Part shown: positions 20,503 to 30,458 of the stretch, one piece after another
Layout of the letters: the number at the start of each line of letters is the position of its first letter
Position numbering within the stretch: position 1 is the first letter of the stretch
Assembly (NCBI RefSeq): GCF_030655195.1
Contig: NZ_JAURWA010000114.1
Location: 1 to 64,000, forward strand
Direction: 5' to 3'
Length of the DNA: 64,000 nt
Source: Patulibacter sp.
GTDB taxonomy: Bacteria; Actinomycetota; Thermoleophilia; Solirubrobacterales; Solirubrobacteraceae
Notes under the pieces: model-generated
What the model was told of the DNA's origin: nothing
Seen by the model: only the letters and a program-made list of their open reading frames with translations
Databases searched by the model: none
Made by a program: the position numbers and the translations under genes

Positions 20503-20768
20503 GGCGGTCGCGGAGCGGGTGGTGCGGTGGCGGGGTCAGGGACGTGGGGAGCGATCGGCGGCCTCGGCGGCCACCCGCGGGGCTCACCCTAGATCATGTG
20601 TCGAGTGCGCCACGCGGCACCCGGGGCCGGGACGGCCCGCGGCGGCCGCCGACGGCCCGGTGCCGCCCGGCCCCGAGCCACGCCTCCCACGGTCGGCGCG
20701 CACCGTGCTCCACCGGGTGGGGGAGGCCGGTCGCGGACGGCTCGGGCGCGACGCTACGCTGCGGACCG

Positions 20769-21719
20769 GTGTCCGCCCCGTCCCCCGCGCCCGTCGCCTT
20801 CGGGCTCACCCTGCCGCTGCGCGCGGGCCTCGGCCGCCTGGTGCGGCGGCCCCTCGCGACGCTGCTGCCGGTCCTCCTGCTGCTGCTCCCGGTGGTGCCG
20901 GTGGCCTTGGCGGTCGCCGGGGTCCTGCGCGCCGGCGCGGACGTCGCGCTGACCGAGCTGATCGCCGGTGCGCCCGCCGACGCCCCGGGGGCGGTGATCG
21001 TGCGGCCCGACGGCTTCGAGGTGCGCCTGCTGATCGCGCTCGCGGCGCTCCTGACCGTCGGCGTGGCGCTGGTCGTGGCGGCCGGGCTGGTCACCGGGGC
21101 CGCGACCGCCGGGTCGCGGGGCGCCGGCGACGCCGTGCGCCGTGCGTGGCGGGCGTGGCCGGGCGTCGCGCTCGTGATCGTCCTCTCCGCGCTCGCCGTC
21201 GCCCTCGTCGCGGCGGGCGTGGTCGCGGTCGCGGTGCTCGCCGGACGCGTGCGGTTCCAGCTGACGTCGGTGCTGCTCACCGTCGGGCTGGGTGCGACGG
21301 CGGTCGTGGTGCTCCGGCTCTCGCTGTGGCCCGCCGTGGCGTTGCGGGACGGCGTCGGGCTGCGCCGGGCGCTCGGTGCGTCGTGGACGGCGACCCGGGG
21401 CAGCGTGGTGCGGCTCGTCCTCGCCGCCGTGGTCGTGGTCGTGGCGCTCGCGCTGCCGACCGGGCTGGCGTGGCTGGCGATCACCGCGGTCCTCGACGCG
21501 CTCGCCGACGCCGAGGTGCTCGAGCTCTCGCCCGTGGCGATCGGCCTGTGGGCGCTGGTGCTCCTGCCGCCGGCCGTCCTCGTCGGGGTGGTCGTCTGGG
21601 GTGTCGGGGGGCGCGCGGTGCTCGTGGCCCTCGGCGCGGCGCCCGGGGCTCAGCCGCCGACGGCGCGGTCGACGGAGCGGCGCGAGACGCGGTCGAAGAG
21701 CCGCGCCGCCCGGGCGTAG
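20769..21719 (+). CDS. Multi-TM membrane protein, hypothetical (DUF-type)
   Basis: Six or so hydrophobic segments; GTG start at 20769; no recognised catalytic motif. Confidence 0.6.
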   Translation: MSAPSPAPVAFGLTLPLRAGLGRLVRRPLATLLPVLLLLLPVVPVALAVAGVLRAGADVALTELIAGAPADAPGAVIVRPDGFEVRLLIALAALLTVGVALVVAAGLVTGAATAGSRGAGDAVRRAWRAWPGVALVIVLSALAVALVAAGVVAVAVLAGRVRFQLTSVLLTVGLGATAVVVLRLSLWPAVALRDGVGLRRALGASWTATRGSVVRLVLAAVVVVVALALPTGLAWLAITAVLDALADAEVLELSPVAIGLWALVLLPPAVLVGVVVWGVGGRAVLVALGAAPGAQPPTARSTERRETRSKSRAARA

Positions 21720-22594
21720 CCCTCGTCCTTCAGGTGCACGTCGCCGACGGCGCACATCCAGGTGAGGTCGCACGCCGCCGCGACGGCCCGCGGGTCCCGC
21801 CCGGTGAGCGTGCCGTTCCCGCCCAGCGCGCGGCCGAGGTCGCCGACGAGCCACCCCTCGTCGCGCAGGACCGCCGCCAGCCGCGGGTTGACGCGGTCGC
21901 GGATCGCGCGGTGCAGCGCCAGGACGGCCGGTCGTGGAGCACCGCCGGCGCGCAGCAGCCCGACGAAGGGGTCCGGCACCGTCGCCCCGACCAGCACGGT
22001 CCGCGGACCCGCCGCGGTCCGCAGTCGGCGGGCGATCGAGCGCAGCCCCCGCTCGAGCCCGGGCTCCCCGGCGGCGAGGCAGCGCTGCAGCGCCCGGCGG
22101 TCGGGCCGCAGGCAGCGCAGCAGGTCGTTGCCGCCGACGTCCAGGGTGACCAGCGTCGGCGCGGACCCGCGGTCGCGCAGCCGGCGGACGGCCCAGGCGA
22201 CCTGGGAGGACGCCGGACCGTCGCCGCCGTAGGGGACCGGGGCGCGCGGGGCGCAGGCGCCCCCGCGCAGGAGCGTCGTGACGTCCGCGCCGCCGCAGCC
22301 GGCCTCCACGAGCCGGACCTCGCCGTGCCGGGCGCTCAGCAGGCGCACCAGGCGCGGCGGGTAGCCGCGGTCGGTGACGACGTCGGCACCGCCGGGCCCC
22401 ACGGGCTGCACCCCGCGGCTGAGGGAGTCACCGAGCGACATGACCTCCAGCTGGGCGGGCGCGATCGCGGGCGGCCGCACGTCGCGACGGTCCAGGCCGG
22501 TCCCGACGACGACGAGCGCCAGGCCGACGAGCGCGAGCACCGCCAGGGCGAGGACGCGCCGCGGGCCCGACGTCCACGGGTCGGGGGCACTCAC
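21650..22594 (-). CDS. SGNH/GDSL hydrolase, paralog of 19582-20502
   Basis: VMSLGDSLSRGVQP, DVGGNDLLRCL, AVAAACDLTWMCAVGDVHLKDEGYARAARLF parallels AVAAICRYTWMC...DIHLRKDGYELAGR. Confidence 0.85.
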   Translation of the reverse strand: MSAPDPWTSGPRRVLALAVLALVGLALVVVGTGLDRRDVRPPAIAPAQLEVMSLGDSLSRGVQPVGPGGADVVTDRGYPPRLVRLLSARHGEVRLVEAGCGGADVTTLLRGGACAPRAPVPYGGDGPASSQVAWAVRRLRDRGSAPTLVTLDVGGNDLLRCLRPDRRALQRCLAAGEPGLERGLRSIARRLRTAAGPRTVLVGATVPDPFVGLLRAGGAPRPAVLALHRAIRDRVNPRLAAVLRDEGWLVGDLGRALGGNGTLTGRDPRAVAAACDLTWMCAVGDVHLKDEGYARAARLFDRVSRRSVDRAVGG

Positions 22595-22775
22595 CGGCGC
22601 GGGGTGCGGGGGGACGGCACGCGCGCATCGTACGGCGTGACCGCGGTCCTGCCGCCGGGTGGACGCCGTACAGGACACTCGGGCCCAGAATGTTCACCAC
22701 CCGGACGGCGGGGTGGGGGACACTCGTGGGACGCGGTCGCCGGCCGCCCTCACCCGCGACCACCCTCACGAGGCC

Positions 22776-24437
22776 GTGTCCCGCATATCGATCACCCGCC
22801 GCGAGCTCGTCGTCGCCGGAGGCTCCCTCGCCGCCGGCCTCGCCCTGACGACGCCCGCCCACGCCCGCCTGCTCCCCACCACCCGTGGCGTCGGTCGGGG
22901 GCAGTTCCTCGACGGGGTCGCCTCGGGCGAGCCCTCGTCGGACGCCGTCACCTTCTGGGGCCGCCTGACGACGTCCGCGCCACGCAGCGCCGCGCGCCTG
23001 GTCGTCGCCGAGGACGCGGGGCTGACGCGCACGGTCGCCACCGTCGTCGTCCCGACCTCGGCCGGCGTCGACCACACGCTGAAGGCCCGCGTCGGTGGTC
23101 TCAAGCCGTCGCAGCACTACTTCTACGTCTGGCAGTCGTCGACCGACGTCTCGCCGCTGGGGCGCACGAAGACCGCGCCCGCGGCCGACAGCGACACCCC
23201 GGTCTCCGTCGCCTACTCGAGCTGCCAGAACTACAGCGCCGGGTACTTCAACGGCCACCGCGACGCCGCGGCGTTCGACGAGATCGACATCTGCGCGTTC
23301 CTCGGCGACTACACGTACGAGTACCCCTACGCCGAGTACGGCGGCGCCGGTCGCGGGCCGGGCGTCGTCGACCCCGCGTCGACCGACCTCGAGACCTACC
23401 GCGGCAAGCTGCGGCTCTACCGCGCGGACGCCGCCCTGCGCGAGCTGCACCGCCTGCACCCGGTCGTCCACGTCTGGGACGACCACGAGATCGCCGACAA
23501 CTACACCGACGGCGCGCCCTCGCCGTCGGACCTGCAGCGCAACGCCGGCTACCGGGCGTCGTTCGAGTGGCTGCCGCGTCTGGCCTTCCAGAACGACCGC
23601 TTCCGCCTCTACCGCTCGCTGCGCTACGGCAAGCACGCCGAGCTCTTCATCACCGACCAGCGCCAGTACCGCTCCACCGGCGACCCCGGCACGACGATGC
23701 TCGGCCGCCCGCAGCTGGACTGGCTCAAGCGCGGGCTGCAGGGCAGCAACGCCACGTTCAAGCTCGTCGGCAACCCGGACATGATCGCCCCGCTGGGCCT
23801 CTCGCCCCTCGGCGCGACGCTGGCGACGATCAACAGCGACCAGTGGGACGGCTACCCGCAGGAGCGCGCGGAGCTGCTCCGCCACATCGCCGACCGCGGC
23901 ATCTCGGACGTCGTCTTCCTCACGGGCGACATCCACCTCTACATGGCCAACGACCTGCTCCTCGACGGCCGCTCGGTCGCCACGGAGTACATCGGCGGCT
24001 CGGTCACCTCGCCGGGCCTGCCGGACCTCGTCAGTGCGCTGGGCGCGCCGGCGATCCAGGCGCTGAACACGCACATCCGCTACTTCAACGGGATCGACCA
24101 CGGCTGGGCGATCGCCCGGGTCACCAAGGACGAGCTGAAGGTCGAGTTCCGCTCGAGCGACATCACGAAGAAGGACGCGCCGTCCAGGACGCTGGCCGCG
24201 TTCACGCAGCCGGTCGGGCGCAACGCGGTGATGCAGACCGCGGGCGTCGGCACGGTCGGCGGGCGCGCCGCCCCGGCGGCCGCGAGGGCGAGCACCCGCA
24301 GCGCGGCGCTGAGGACGCGCCGCCGCAAGGTGCAGACGGCCGCCGACCGCGATCTCGAGCGCCGCATCGGTCTGGCGGAGTCCGCCGCCCGGAGGCGCCG
24401 TGGCCGCCGGTCCGCCGCGAAGGGGAAGGCCGTCTGA
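22776..24437 (+). CDS. phoD: Alkaline phosphatase D family protein (Tat signal)
   Basis: SITRRELVVAGG Tat motif; FLDGVASGEPSSDAVTFWGRL; VWDDHEIADNYTDGAP; VFLTGDIHLYMAN. Confidence 0.93.
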   Translation: MSRISITRRELVVAGGSLAAGLALTTPAHARLLPTTRGVGRGQFLDGVASGEPSSDAVTFWGRLTTSAPRSAARLVVAEDAGLTRTVATVVVPTSAGVDHTLKARVGGLKPSQHYFYVWQSSTDVSPLGRTKTAPAADSDTPVSVAYSSCQNYSAGYFNGHRDAAAFDEIDICAFLGDYTYEYPYAEYGGAGRGPGVVDPASTDLETYRGKLRLYRADAALRELHRLHPVVHVWDDHEIADNYTDGAPSPSDLQRNAGYRASFEWLPRLAFQNDRFRLYRSLRYGKHAELFITDQRQYRSTGDPGTTMLGRPQLDWLKRGLQGSNATFKLVGNPDMIAPLGLSPLGATLATINSDQWDGYPQERAELLRHIADRGISDVVFLTGDIHLYMANDLLLDGRSVATEYIGGSVTSPGLPDLVSALGAPAIQALNTHIRYFNGIDHGWAIARVTKDELKVEFRSSDITKKDAPSRTLAAFTQPVGRNAVMQTAGVGTVGGRAAPAAARASTRSAALRTRRRKVQTAADRDLERRIGLAESAARRRRGRRSAAKGKAV

Positions 24438-25918
24438 TGCGCGCCCGCCCGACCGCGACCACCCGCCGTCCCTCCGCGACGGTCCTGGCCCTCGACCTCC
24501 CCGGGTCCGCGGGTCGCCCCGGCCGTCGCACGCTCCGCGGAGTCGTCCTCGCGGTCGCGACCCTCGCCGCGCTGGCCGTGCCGGCCGGCGCCTCCGCCGC
24601 GATCCCCAACGACGGTCCGGCCGGCGCCCTGCCGCTGCTCCCGGCGACGGCCGAGAACGGTCCGATCACCGAGCGGCAGCGGACCCTCGCCTTCGACGGC
24701 GCGACCCCGGACGCCGGCACGCCGCGCTGCCTGGGTCCCGCGTCGTTCGAGCAGACCGCCTGGCTCCGGGTGGAGCCCGACAGCCGCGTGCGGCGCCTGA
24801 CCGTCGAGGCCGCCGTCAAGGACGGCAGCACGTCGACGCCCGACCTGGCGGCCTACGTCCAGAACGGGGCGACGGGCACCGACGTCCGCGAGCCGCAGGG
24901 CTGCTCCGGTCGCGAGACCGCCGGCGACGCCTCCCGCGGGGACCTCGGCGCGTCCGTCCCGCTGGTCGTCCCGGCCGGCGCCTCCGTCCTGGTGCAGGTG
25001 GGCTGGCGCTCCGGCGACGCGGCCGTGCCGGTCGTCGCCTCGGCCGCGAGCGAGGCGCTCCCGGCGCTGCCCGCACCCGCCGGCCAGGCCTTCGCCGGCG
25101 CGCCGTTCGCCGCCCGGGGCACCGGCCTGGTCGTCGCGTTGACCGGCGCGACCACCACGTCGCTGGACCCCGCCCAGCCCCGCTGCGCCTCGCAGGCCGG
25201 CGTCTGGCGCCGCGTGCGGATCGCGCGGAAGGGCGTCTACGCCGCCGCGACCGCCGGCGACGCCGCGGGCACGCTGACCGTCTACTCGACCACCCCGTCG
25301 GGCGACACCGCCAAGGCCTGCGCGGACGACGGCACGACCCCGGCCCTGACGACCGTCTTCCGCGCCACCAGGACGGGGACGTATTGGCTGCGCGTCGGCA
25401 CCGACACGCCGGAGAAGGCCGCCTCGCAGGCGGGCCTGGCGATCCTCGGCCCGTACGGCACGTCGAAGGCGGGCACCGCCGCGGCCCCGGCCGCGCGCGA
25501 CCGCGCCGCCCGGGCGATCGACCCGAAGGCCCCGTGCACCGACCGACGGGCCCCGCGCCCGGCGTTCGACGCCACGGTCGCCCGGAAGCTGAAGCGCGGC
25601 GGTCGCGCGGTCCGCGGCGGCAACGACGGTGCGGCGTGCGTGAACGGCCGCTCGACGGTCTCGCGGTTCACCGTCGCGGTGGCCCGCGTCCGCGGTGGAC
25701 GCTGCTCCTGGCGGACCGGCAGGCGCTTCGGCGCGCCCCGCTCGTGCGCCGTCCCACGCGGCGCCCGCCGGGCCTCCGGCACCGACAGGTGGCGGACCAC
25801 CCTCCCGACCGCCCTGCCCAGGGGCGCCCGCTACCGCGTCGTCGTGCGGGCCCAGGTCCGCAAGGGCGGGAAGCTGCGCAACTCGGGGCCGCGCGTGACG
25901 CTGGGCGTGAAGCGATGA
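24437..25918 (+). CDS. Secreted protein with two PPC-like repeats and basic C-terminal domain, function unknown
   Basis: ATG overlaps phoD TGA (TGATG); signal peptide LRGVVLAVATLAALAVPAGASAA; duplicated segments beginning CLGPASFEQTAWLRVEP and CASQAGVWRRVRIARKG. Confidence 0.75.
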   Translation: MRARPTATTRRPSATVLALDLPGSAGRPGRRTLRGVVLAVATLAALAVPAGASAAIPNDGPAGALPLLPATAENGPITERQRTLAFDGATPDAGTPRCLGPASFEQTAWLRVEPDSRVRRLTVEAAVKDGSTSTPDLAAYVQNGATGTDVREPQGCSGRETAGDASRGDLGASVPLVVPAGASVLVQVGWRSGDAAVPVVASAASEALPALPAPAGQAFAGAPFAARGTGLVVALTGATTTSLDPAQPRCASQAGVWRRVRIARKGVYAAATAGDAAGTLTVYSTTPSGDTAKACADDGTTPALTTVFRATRTGTYWLRVGTDTPEKAASQAGLAILGPYGTSKAGTAAAPAARDRAARAIDPKAPCTDRRAPRPAFDATVARKLKRGGRAVRGGNDGAACVNGRSTVSRFTVAVARVRGGRCSWRTGRRFGAPRSCAVPRGARRASGTDRWRTTLPTALPRGARYRVVVRAQVRKGGKLRNSGPRVTLGVKR

Positions 25919-27552
25919 GCGTCGTCCCCCGCGACGCCGCGGCGGGCACCGCGTTCGGTCGTCGTCGCCTGCTGCAGGGCGCCGCCGCGGCGGCCTTGGC
26001 CGCCGGTCTCGGCCCCGCGTTCTGGCGGACCCAGACCGCCGCGGCGGCCGCGGTCAGCAAGGCCGTCGACGGTCCGTACGGGCCGCTCGGCGCCCCCGAC
26101 GCCAACGGCCTGCGCCTGCCGAAGGGCTTCTCGTCGCGCGTCGTCGCGCGGGCCGGCGTGCCGATCGGCGCCACCCTCTACGCCCTGCCGATCTTCCCCG
26201 ACGGGTCCGCGACGTTCCCCGCCTCCGACGGCGGCTGGATCCAGGTCATCAACTCCGAGGTCCCGCTGGCCGGCGGCGCGTCGGCGATCCGCTACGCGAA
26301 GGACGGCCGGATCACCGACGCGTACCGGATCCTCGAGGGCACCTCGACGAACTGCGCCGGCGGCCCGACCCCGTGGGGCACCTGGCTGTCCTGCGAGGAG
26401 ACCGACGGCGGCCGCGTCTGGGAGTGCGACCCGACCGGCCGCACCCCGGCGGTCGTGCACCCGGCGATGGGCGTCTTCAAGCACGAGGCCGCCTGCGTCG
26501 ACCCCGCCGGCGAGCGCCTGTACCTGACCGAGGACCTCTCGGACGGCTGCTTCTACCGCTTCACCCCTGCGGACTACCCGTCGCTGGCCGCCGGGGTGCT
26601 GGAGGTCGCGGTCGTCGCGGCCGACGGCGCGGTCACGTGGGCGCGCGTCCCGGATCCGTCCGCGGCGTCGACGCCGACCCGCGACCAGGTCCCGGGCGCG
26701 ACGCGGTTCAAGCGGGCGGAGGGCATCTGGTTCGACGACGGCTCCGTCTACTTCGCCACCACGGGCGACGAGACGATCCGCGCGCTGCGGATCGCCGCCG
26801 GGCGGATCGAGACGGTCTACGCCGCCAAGGACGTCCCGGGCACCCCGCTGCAGGGCGTCGACAACATCACCGTCTCGCGCGGGGGCGACCTCTTCGTCTG
26901 CGAGGACTCCTACGACAACGACCCCGACGCGATGGACATCTGCATGATCTCCCGCGAGGGCGAGGTCTCCCGGTTCGCGAAGTTCACGGGCGGCGAGCAC
27001 TTCCTGCCCAGCGAGCTGGAGAGCGAGATCACCGGCGTGACCTTCAGCCCCGACGGCTCGCGGATGTACGCCGCGTCGCAGCGGGCGGGCGGCATCGGTG
27101 CGGTCTACGAGATCTCGGGACCGTTCCGCCAGGACCGGCCCGCGGTCGTCCTGCCGCCGGCGACGGACGTGGTGCTCGGCCTGACCGCCCGCGCCGCGAT
27201 CTCCTCCGGAGGTCTGCTCGACGGCGGCCTGCGGGTGGCGCTGACGACGGACCGTGCGGTCGCCGTGCGGGTGCGCCTGCGCGCCCGGGTCCGGCGCGGC
27301 GGACGTCTGCGGACGATCACCCTGGGGGCGACCGACGCGCGGCTGGCACCGGGCGCCCGCAAGGTGCGCGTCAAGGTCCGCTCGAAGGCCGCCCGCGCCG
27401 CCGTCCGCGGTCTGGGCTCGCCGGTGCGGGCGACGCTCGAGGTGGCAGTCCGCGGCGGCTCGGGCACCACGGCGACGCGACGCCGGGCCGTGCGGATCTC
27501 GGCGACCCGGCGGGCGGCGCCGGCGCGCCGCCGGTCCGCCGCGCGGCGCTGA
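25915..27552 (+). CDS. phoX: PhoX family phosphatase (DUF839) with C-terminal beta-rich basic extension
   Basis: Tat-like GRRRLLQGAAAAALAAGL; NCAGGPTPWGTWLSCEET; HPAMGVFKHEAACVDP; YLTEDLSDGCFYRF; ATGA overlap with upstream gene. Confidence 0.9.
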   Translation: MSVVPRDAAAGTAFGRRRLLQGAAAAALAAGLGPAFWRTQTAAAAAVSKAVDGPYGPLGAPDANGLRLPKGFSSRVVARAGVPIGATLYALPIFPDGSATFPASDGGWIQVINSEVPLAGGASAIRYAKDGRITDAYRILEGTSTNCAGGPTPWGTWLSCEETDGGRVWECDPTGRTPAVVHPAMGVFKHEAACVDPAGERLYLTEDLSDGCFYRFTPADYPSLAAGVLEVAVVAADGAVTWARVPDPSAASTPTRDQVPGATRFKRAEGIWFDDGSVYFATTGDETIRALRIAAGRIETVYAAKDVPGTPLQGVDNITVSRGGDLFVCEDSYDNDPDAMDICMISREGEVSRFAKFTGGEHFLPSELESEITGVTFSPDGSRMYAASQRAGGIGAVYEISGPFRQDRPAVVLPPATDVVLGLTARAAISSGGLLDGGLRVALTTDRAVAVRVRLRARVRRGGRLRTITLGATDARLAPGARKVRVKVRSKAARAAVRGLGSPVRATLEVAVRGGSGTTATRRRAVRISATRRAAPARRRSAARR

Positions 27553-27687
27553 GCGGGCTCGCCGGAGGCTCCGGAGGTCCGCAGGGCGTTCGTCCTACGG
27601 ACCCCGTCCCGGGCCCGGCGCGCCGCACGTCCCGCTCCCGGCGGGCCGATCGGTGCAGGCAGCGCGCGACGCGCCGCCCGGCGCACC

Positions 27688-28674
27688 TCAGCGCACGTCG
27701 AGGACGACCTTGCCGATCGCCCGGCGCTCGTCGAGCGTCCTCAGCGCGTCGGCGGCCTGCTCCATCGGGAACCGCGGGCCGACGATCGGCTGCACGGCCC
27801 CGTTCTGCAGGAGCGGCTCGATGGCCGCACCGATCTCGTCGTTCAGCGCCCGGTCCTGCAGCGCCGCCTCGCCCCAGCCCGCGCCGACGACCTCCGTGTT
27901 GCGCAGGAGCAGCCGGTTGACCTTGACCGTCGGGATGCTGCCGCCGGTGAAGCCGACGACGACGACGCGGCCGCCGCGCGCCAGGGAGCGGAGGCTGTCG
28001 GTGAAGCGGTCCCCGCCGACCGGGTCGATGACGATGTCGACGCCGCCGCCGGAGAGCTCGAGGACCTGGTCCTTCCACGCCGCGTCGGAGCGGACGACCT
28101 CGTCGGCACCGGCGTCGCGGGCGACCTGCTCCTTCTCGTCGGAGGAGACGACCGCGATCGTCCGCGCGCCGAGGCCCTTGGCGACCTGCAGGGTCGCGGT
28201 GCCCACGCCGCCGGCGGCGCCGTGCACGAGGACGGTCTCGCCGGCCTTCAGGCGTCCGCGGGTCACGAGCGTGAAGTAGGCCGTGTGGTAGTTCAGGACG
28301 AGCCCGGCGCCCTGCGCGAAGTCCAGCGAGTCCGGCAGCTTGAACGTGAAGAACGAGGGGGCGACGGCGACCTCGGCCCACCCGCCGAGCAGGCAGAACC
28401 CGGCGACGCGGTCGCCCGCGGAGACGCCGGCGCCCTCGGGCGCGCTGCGCACGACGCCGCCGACCTCGGAGCCCGGGACGAACGGCAGCGGCGGCTTCAT
28501 CTGGTACTCGCCGCGGGTCTGCAGGAGCTCGGGGTAGGAGACGCCGGCGGCGTGCACGTCGATCACGACGCCCTCGCCGGGGGTCAGCATGTGCGACGCC
28601 TCGGGCTCGGGCAGGTCGGTCAGCTGCAGCGCGCTGTCCGGACCGGTGGTGTCGATGATCTGGAGGGCCTTCAT
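27688..28674 (-). CDS. NADPH:quinone oxidoreductase / zinc-free MDR-family alcohol dehydrogenase
   Basis: PFVPGSEVGGVV; ETVLVHGAAGGVGTATLQVAKGLGARTIAVVSSDEK. Confidence 0.93.
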   Translation of the reverse strand: MKALQIIDTTGPDSALQLTDLPEPEASHMLTPGEGVVIDVHAAGVSYPELLQTRGEYQMKPPLPFVPGSEVGGVVRSAPEGAGVSAGDRVAGFCLLGGWAEVAVAPSFFTFKLPDSLDFAQGAGLVLNYHTAYFTLVTRGRLKAGETVLVHGAAGGVGTATLQVAKGLGARTIAVVSSDEKEQVARDAGADEVVRSDAAWKDQVLELSGGGVDIVIDPVGGDRFTDSLRSLARGGRVVVVGFTGGSIPTVKVNRLLLRNTEVVGAGWGEAALQDRALNDEIGAAIEPLLQNGAVQPIVGPRFPMEQAADALRTLDERRAIGKVVLDVR

Positions 28675-28767
28675 GCGCCGACGCTATCGCGGGCCGACGC
28701 ATCGCCCTGACCTGCCGGGTCGCGCTCTTAGAGCGCCCGACGTCCGCCCGGCCCAGGAGCGCCGCGC

Positions 28768-30429
28768 TCAGCGACGCTTCTTCGCCACCGTCAGCCCGAC
28801 CGCGGTCGTGGCGCTCGCCCCGCTCGACGGGCGGTGGGTCACGCGCACCACGATCCGCCGGGTGGACGCCGCGCGCAGCCGCTTGCGCCCGGTCGGCCCG
28901 AGCCTGACGGCGTAGCGCTGCGTCCCGGACTTCGTCGTCCGCGGCTTCGCCCGCACCAGGAGCGTGCCGCGCGAGGAGCGCAGCCGCAGCTCGATCGTCG
29001 TCCGCCCGACCGACGGGGCGGTGGTGCGCACCACGATCGTCCGCCCCGCCTCCAGGCGCCGACGGCCGAGGCGGTCGGCTGCGGTTCGCACCTTGCGGGC
29101 CAGCGACCGGGTGCGGGAGCGGATCTTCGAGGTGCTCGGGGTCGCGGGGGCGGCGGGTGTCGCGACCGGCGCCGGCGCAGGGGTCGTGCCCGTCCCGCCG
29201 CCACCGCCCGTCCCCGGGGTCGCCGGGACGTCCGCGGCGTCGCTGCCGCCGGGCGTCGGCGCGCTGAGCGGGACTTTGAGGATGTTCGCGCCCGACGAGC
29301 TGTCGCGGGTGAACAGCAGGTCGGAGCCACGGGCCACCGCGACGCGCAGGCGCCCGAGGTTCTGCACGTGGGAGGCCTGCGCGAAGACCGAGCCCTGCCG
29401 GACGTCGAACCTCCGCAGCTCCTGGCCGGCGAGGAACGGCGAGTAGATCGACCCGTCCGCGCCGACGGCGACGTCGCCCGGGGCCCACGCGGGGGAGTCC
29501 CCGGCGACGGCCACGGGGGCGATCGTGCCGGGTCGCGTCTCGGTCCCGGAGACCAGCGGCCAGCCGTAGTTGCCGCCCTTCGTGATGACGTTCAGCTCGT
29601 CGCGCCCCTGCTTGTCGTTCCCACCCGGGTAGGCGTCGCCGTGCTGCTCGCCGGTGGGGCCGTGCTCGGTCTCCCAGAGCCGACCGGCCGCGTCGAACGC
29701 GAGGCCCTGCGGGTGGCGGTGGCCGGAGGACCAGACGTACTGCGCGTTGCCGCCCTGGGCCGCGAACGGGTTGTCGGCCGGCGCGGTCAGCGGCCCGGAC
29801 GCCGGGGCGGCGAGCCGCAGGATCTTGCCGTTGAGGGAGTTCAGGTCCTGCGGCCGCGCGGGCATGTGGATGTCGCCCGTGGTGACGTAGAGCGCGCCGT
29901 CGGGACCGAAGACCATCCGGCCGCCGTCGTGGTTGCCGTCGGAGTCGATGCCGTTGAAGACCGGGCCGTCGCCGACCACCGAGAACCTCCCGTCCTGCTC
30001 CTTCAGGCGCCAGATGCCGTTGACGCCGTTGACCTCGTCGCCGGGGACGTTCTCCGCGGTCTTCACCGAGACGTAGAGGTACGCGAGACGACTCGTCGCG
30101 AAGTCCGGGGCGAGCGCCAGGCCGAGGAACTTCCGCACGTCCCGGGGGATCGCCGTCCGGGCGAGCGCGTCGCCGGCCACGAGCTTGTCCTGCGCGTCGA
30201 GACGCACGATCCCGCCGTCGCGCTGGACGACGAAGGTGCCGCCGCCGGGGATCGGGGCGAGCTCCCACGGCGTGCCGGACACGGTCGCCAGCTCCACCGG
30301 GGCGCCGGTCGGCACCGCCTGCGCGGCCGGGGCGGCCAGGAGACCGGTGGTCAGGGCGACGAGCGCGGCACCGCCGATCGCGGATCGGGCGCGGACGGGG
30401 CGGGACGACGCGGGGCGGGGGAGGACCAT
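28768..30429 (-). CDS. PQQ-dependent sugar dehydrogenase (glucose/sorbosone dehydrogenase family) with basic C-terminal domain
   Basis: FLGLALAPDF, GDGPVFNGIDSDGNHDGGRMVFGPDGALYVTTGD, SGHRHPQGLAFD, LWETEHGPTGEQHGDAYPGGND. Confidence 0.88.
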   Translation of the reverse strand: MVLPRPASSRPVRARSAIGGAALVALTTGLLAAPAAQAVPTGAPVELATVSGTPWELAPIPGGGTFVVQRDGGIVRLDAQDKLVAGDALARTAIPRDVRKFLGLALAPDFATSRLAYLYVSVKTAENVPGDEVNGVNGIWRLKEQDGRFSVVGDGPVFNGIDSDGNHDGGRMVFGPDGALYVTTGDIHMPARPQDLNSLNGKILRLAAPASGPLTAPADNPFAAQGGNAQYVWSSGHRHPQGLAFDAAGRLWETEHGPTGEQHGDAYPGGNDKQGRDELNVITKGGNYGWPLVSGTETRPGTIAPVAVAGDSPAWAPGDVAVGADGSIYSPFLAGQELRRFDVRQGSVFAQASHVQNLGRLRVAVARGSDLLFTRDSSSGANILKVPLSAPTPGGSDAADVPATPGTGGGGGTGTTPAPAPVATPAAPATPSTSKIRSRTRSLARKVRTAADRLGRRRLEAGRTIVVRTTAPSVGRTTIELRLRSSRGTLLVRAKPRTTKSGTQRYAVRLGPTGRKRLRAASTRRIVVRVTHRPSSGASATTAVGLTVAKKRR

Positions 30430-30458
30430 GGGCCATCCTCCCACGCCGGCGGAGGACC

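Noticed and set aside
20486-24437. Long 5' part of the 1810-aa ORF beginning at 20486
   Set aside because: Only the 3' segment from ATG 24437 is a plausible protein; upstream part is out-of-frame shadow of the membrane protein, SGNH and phoD genes.
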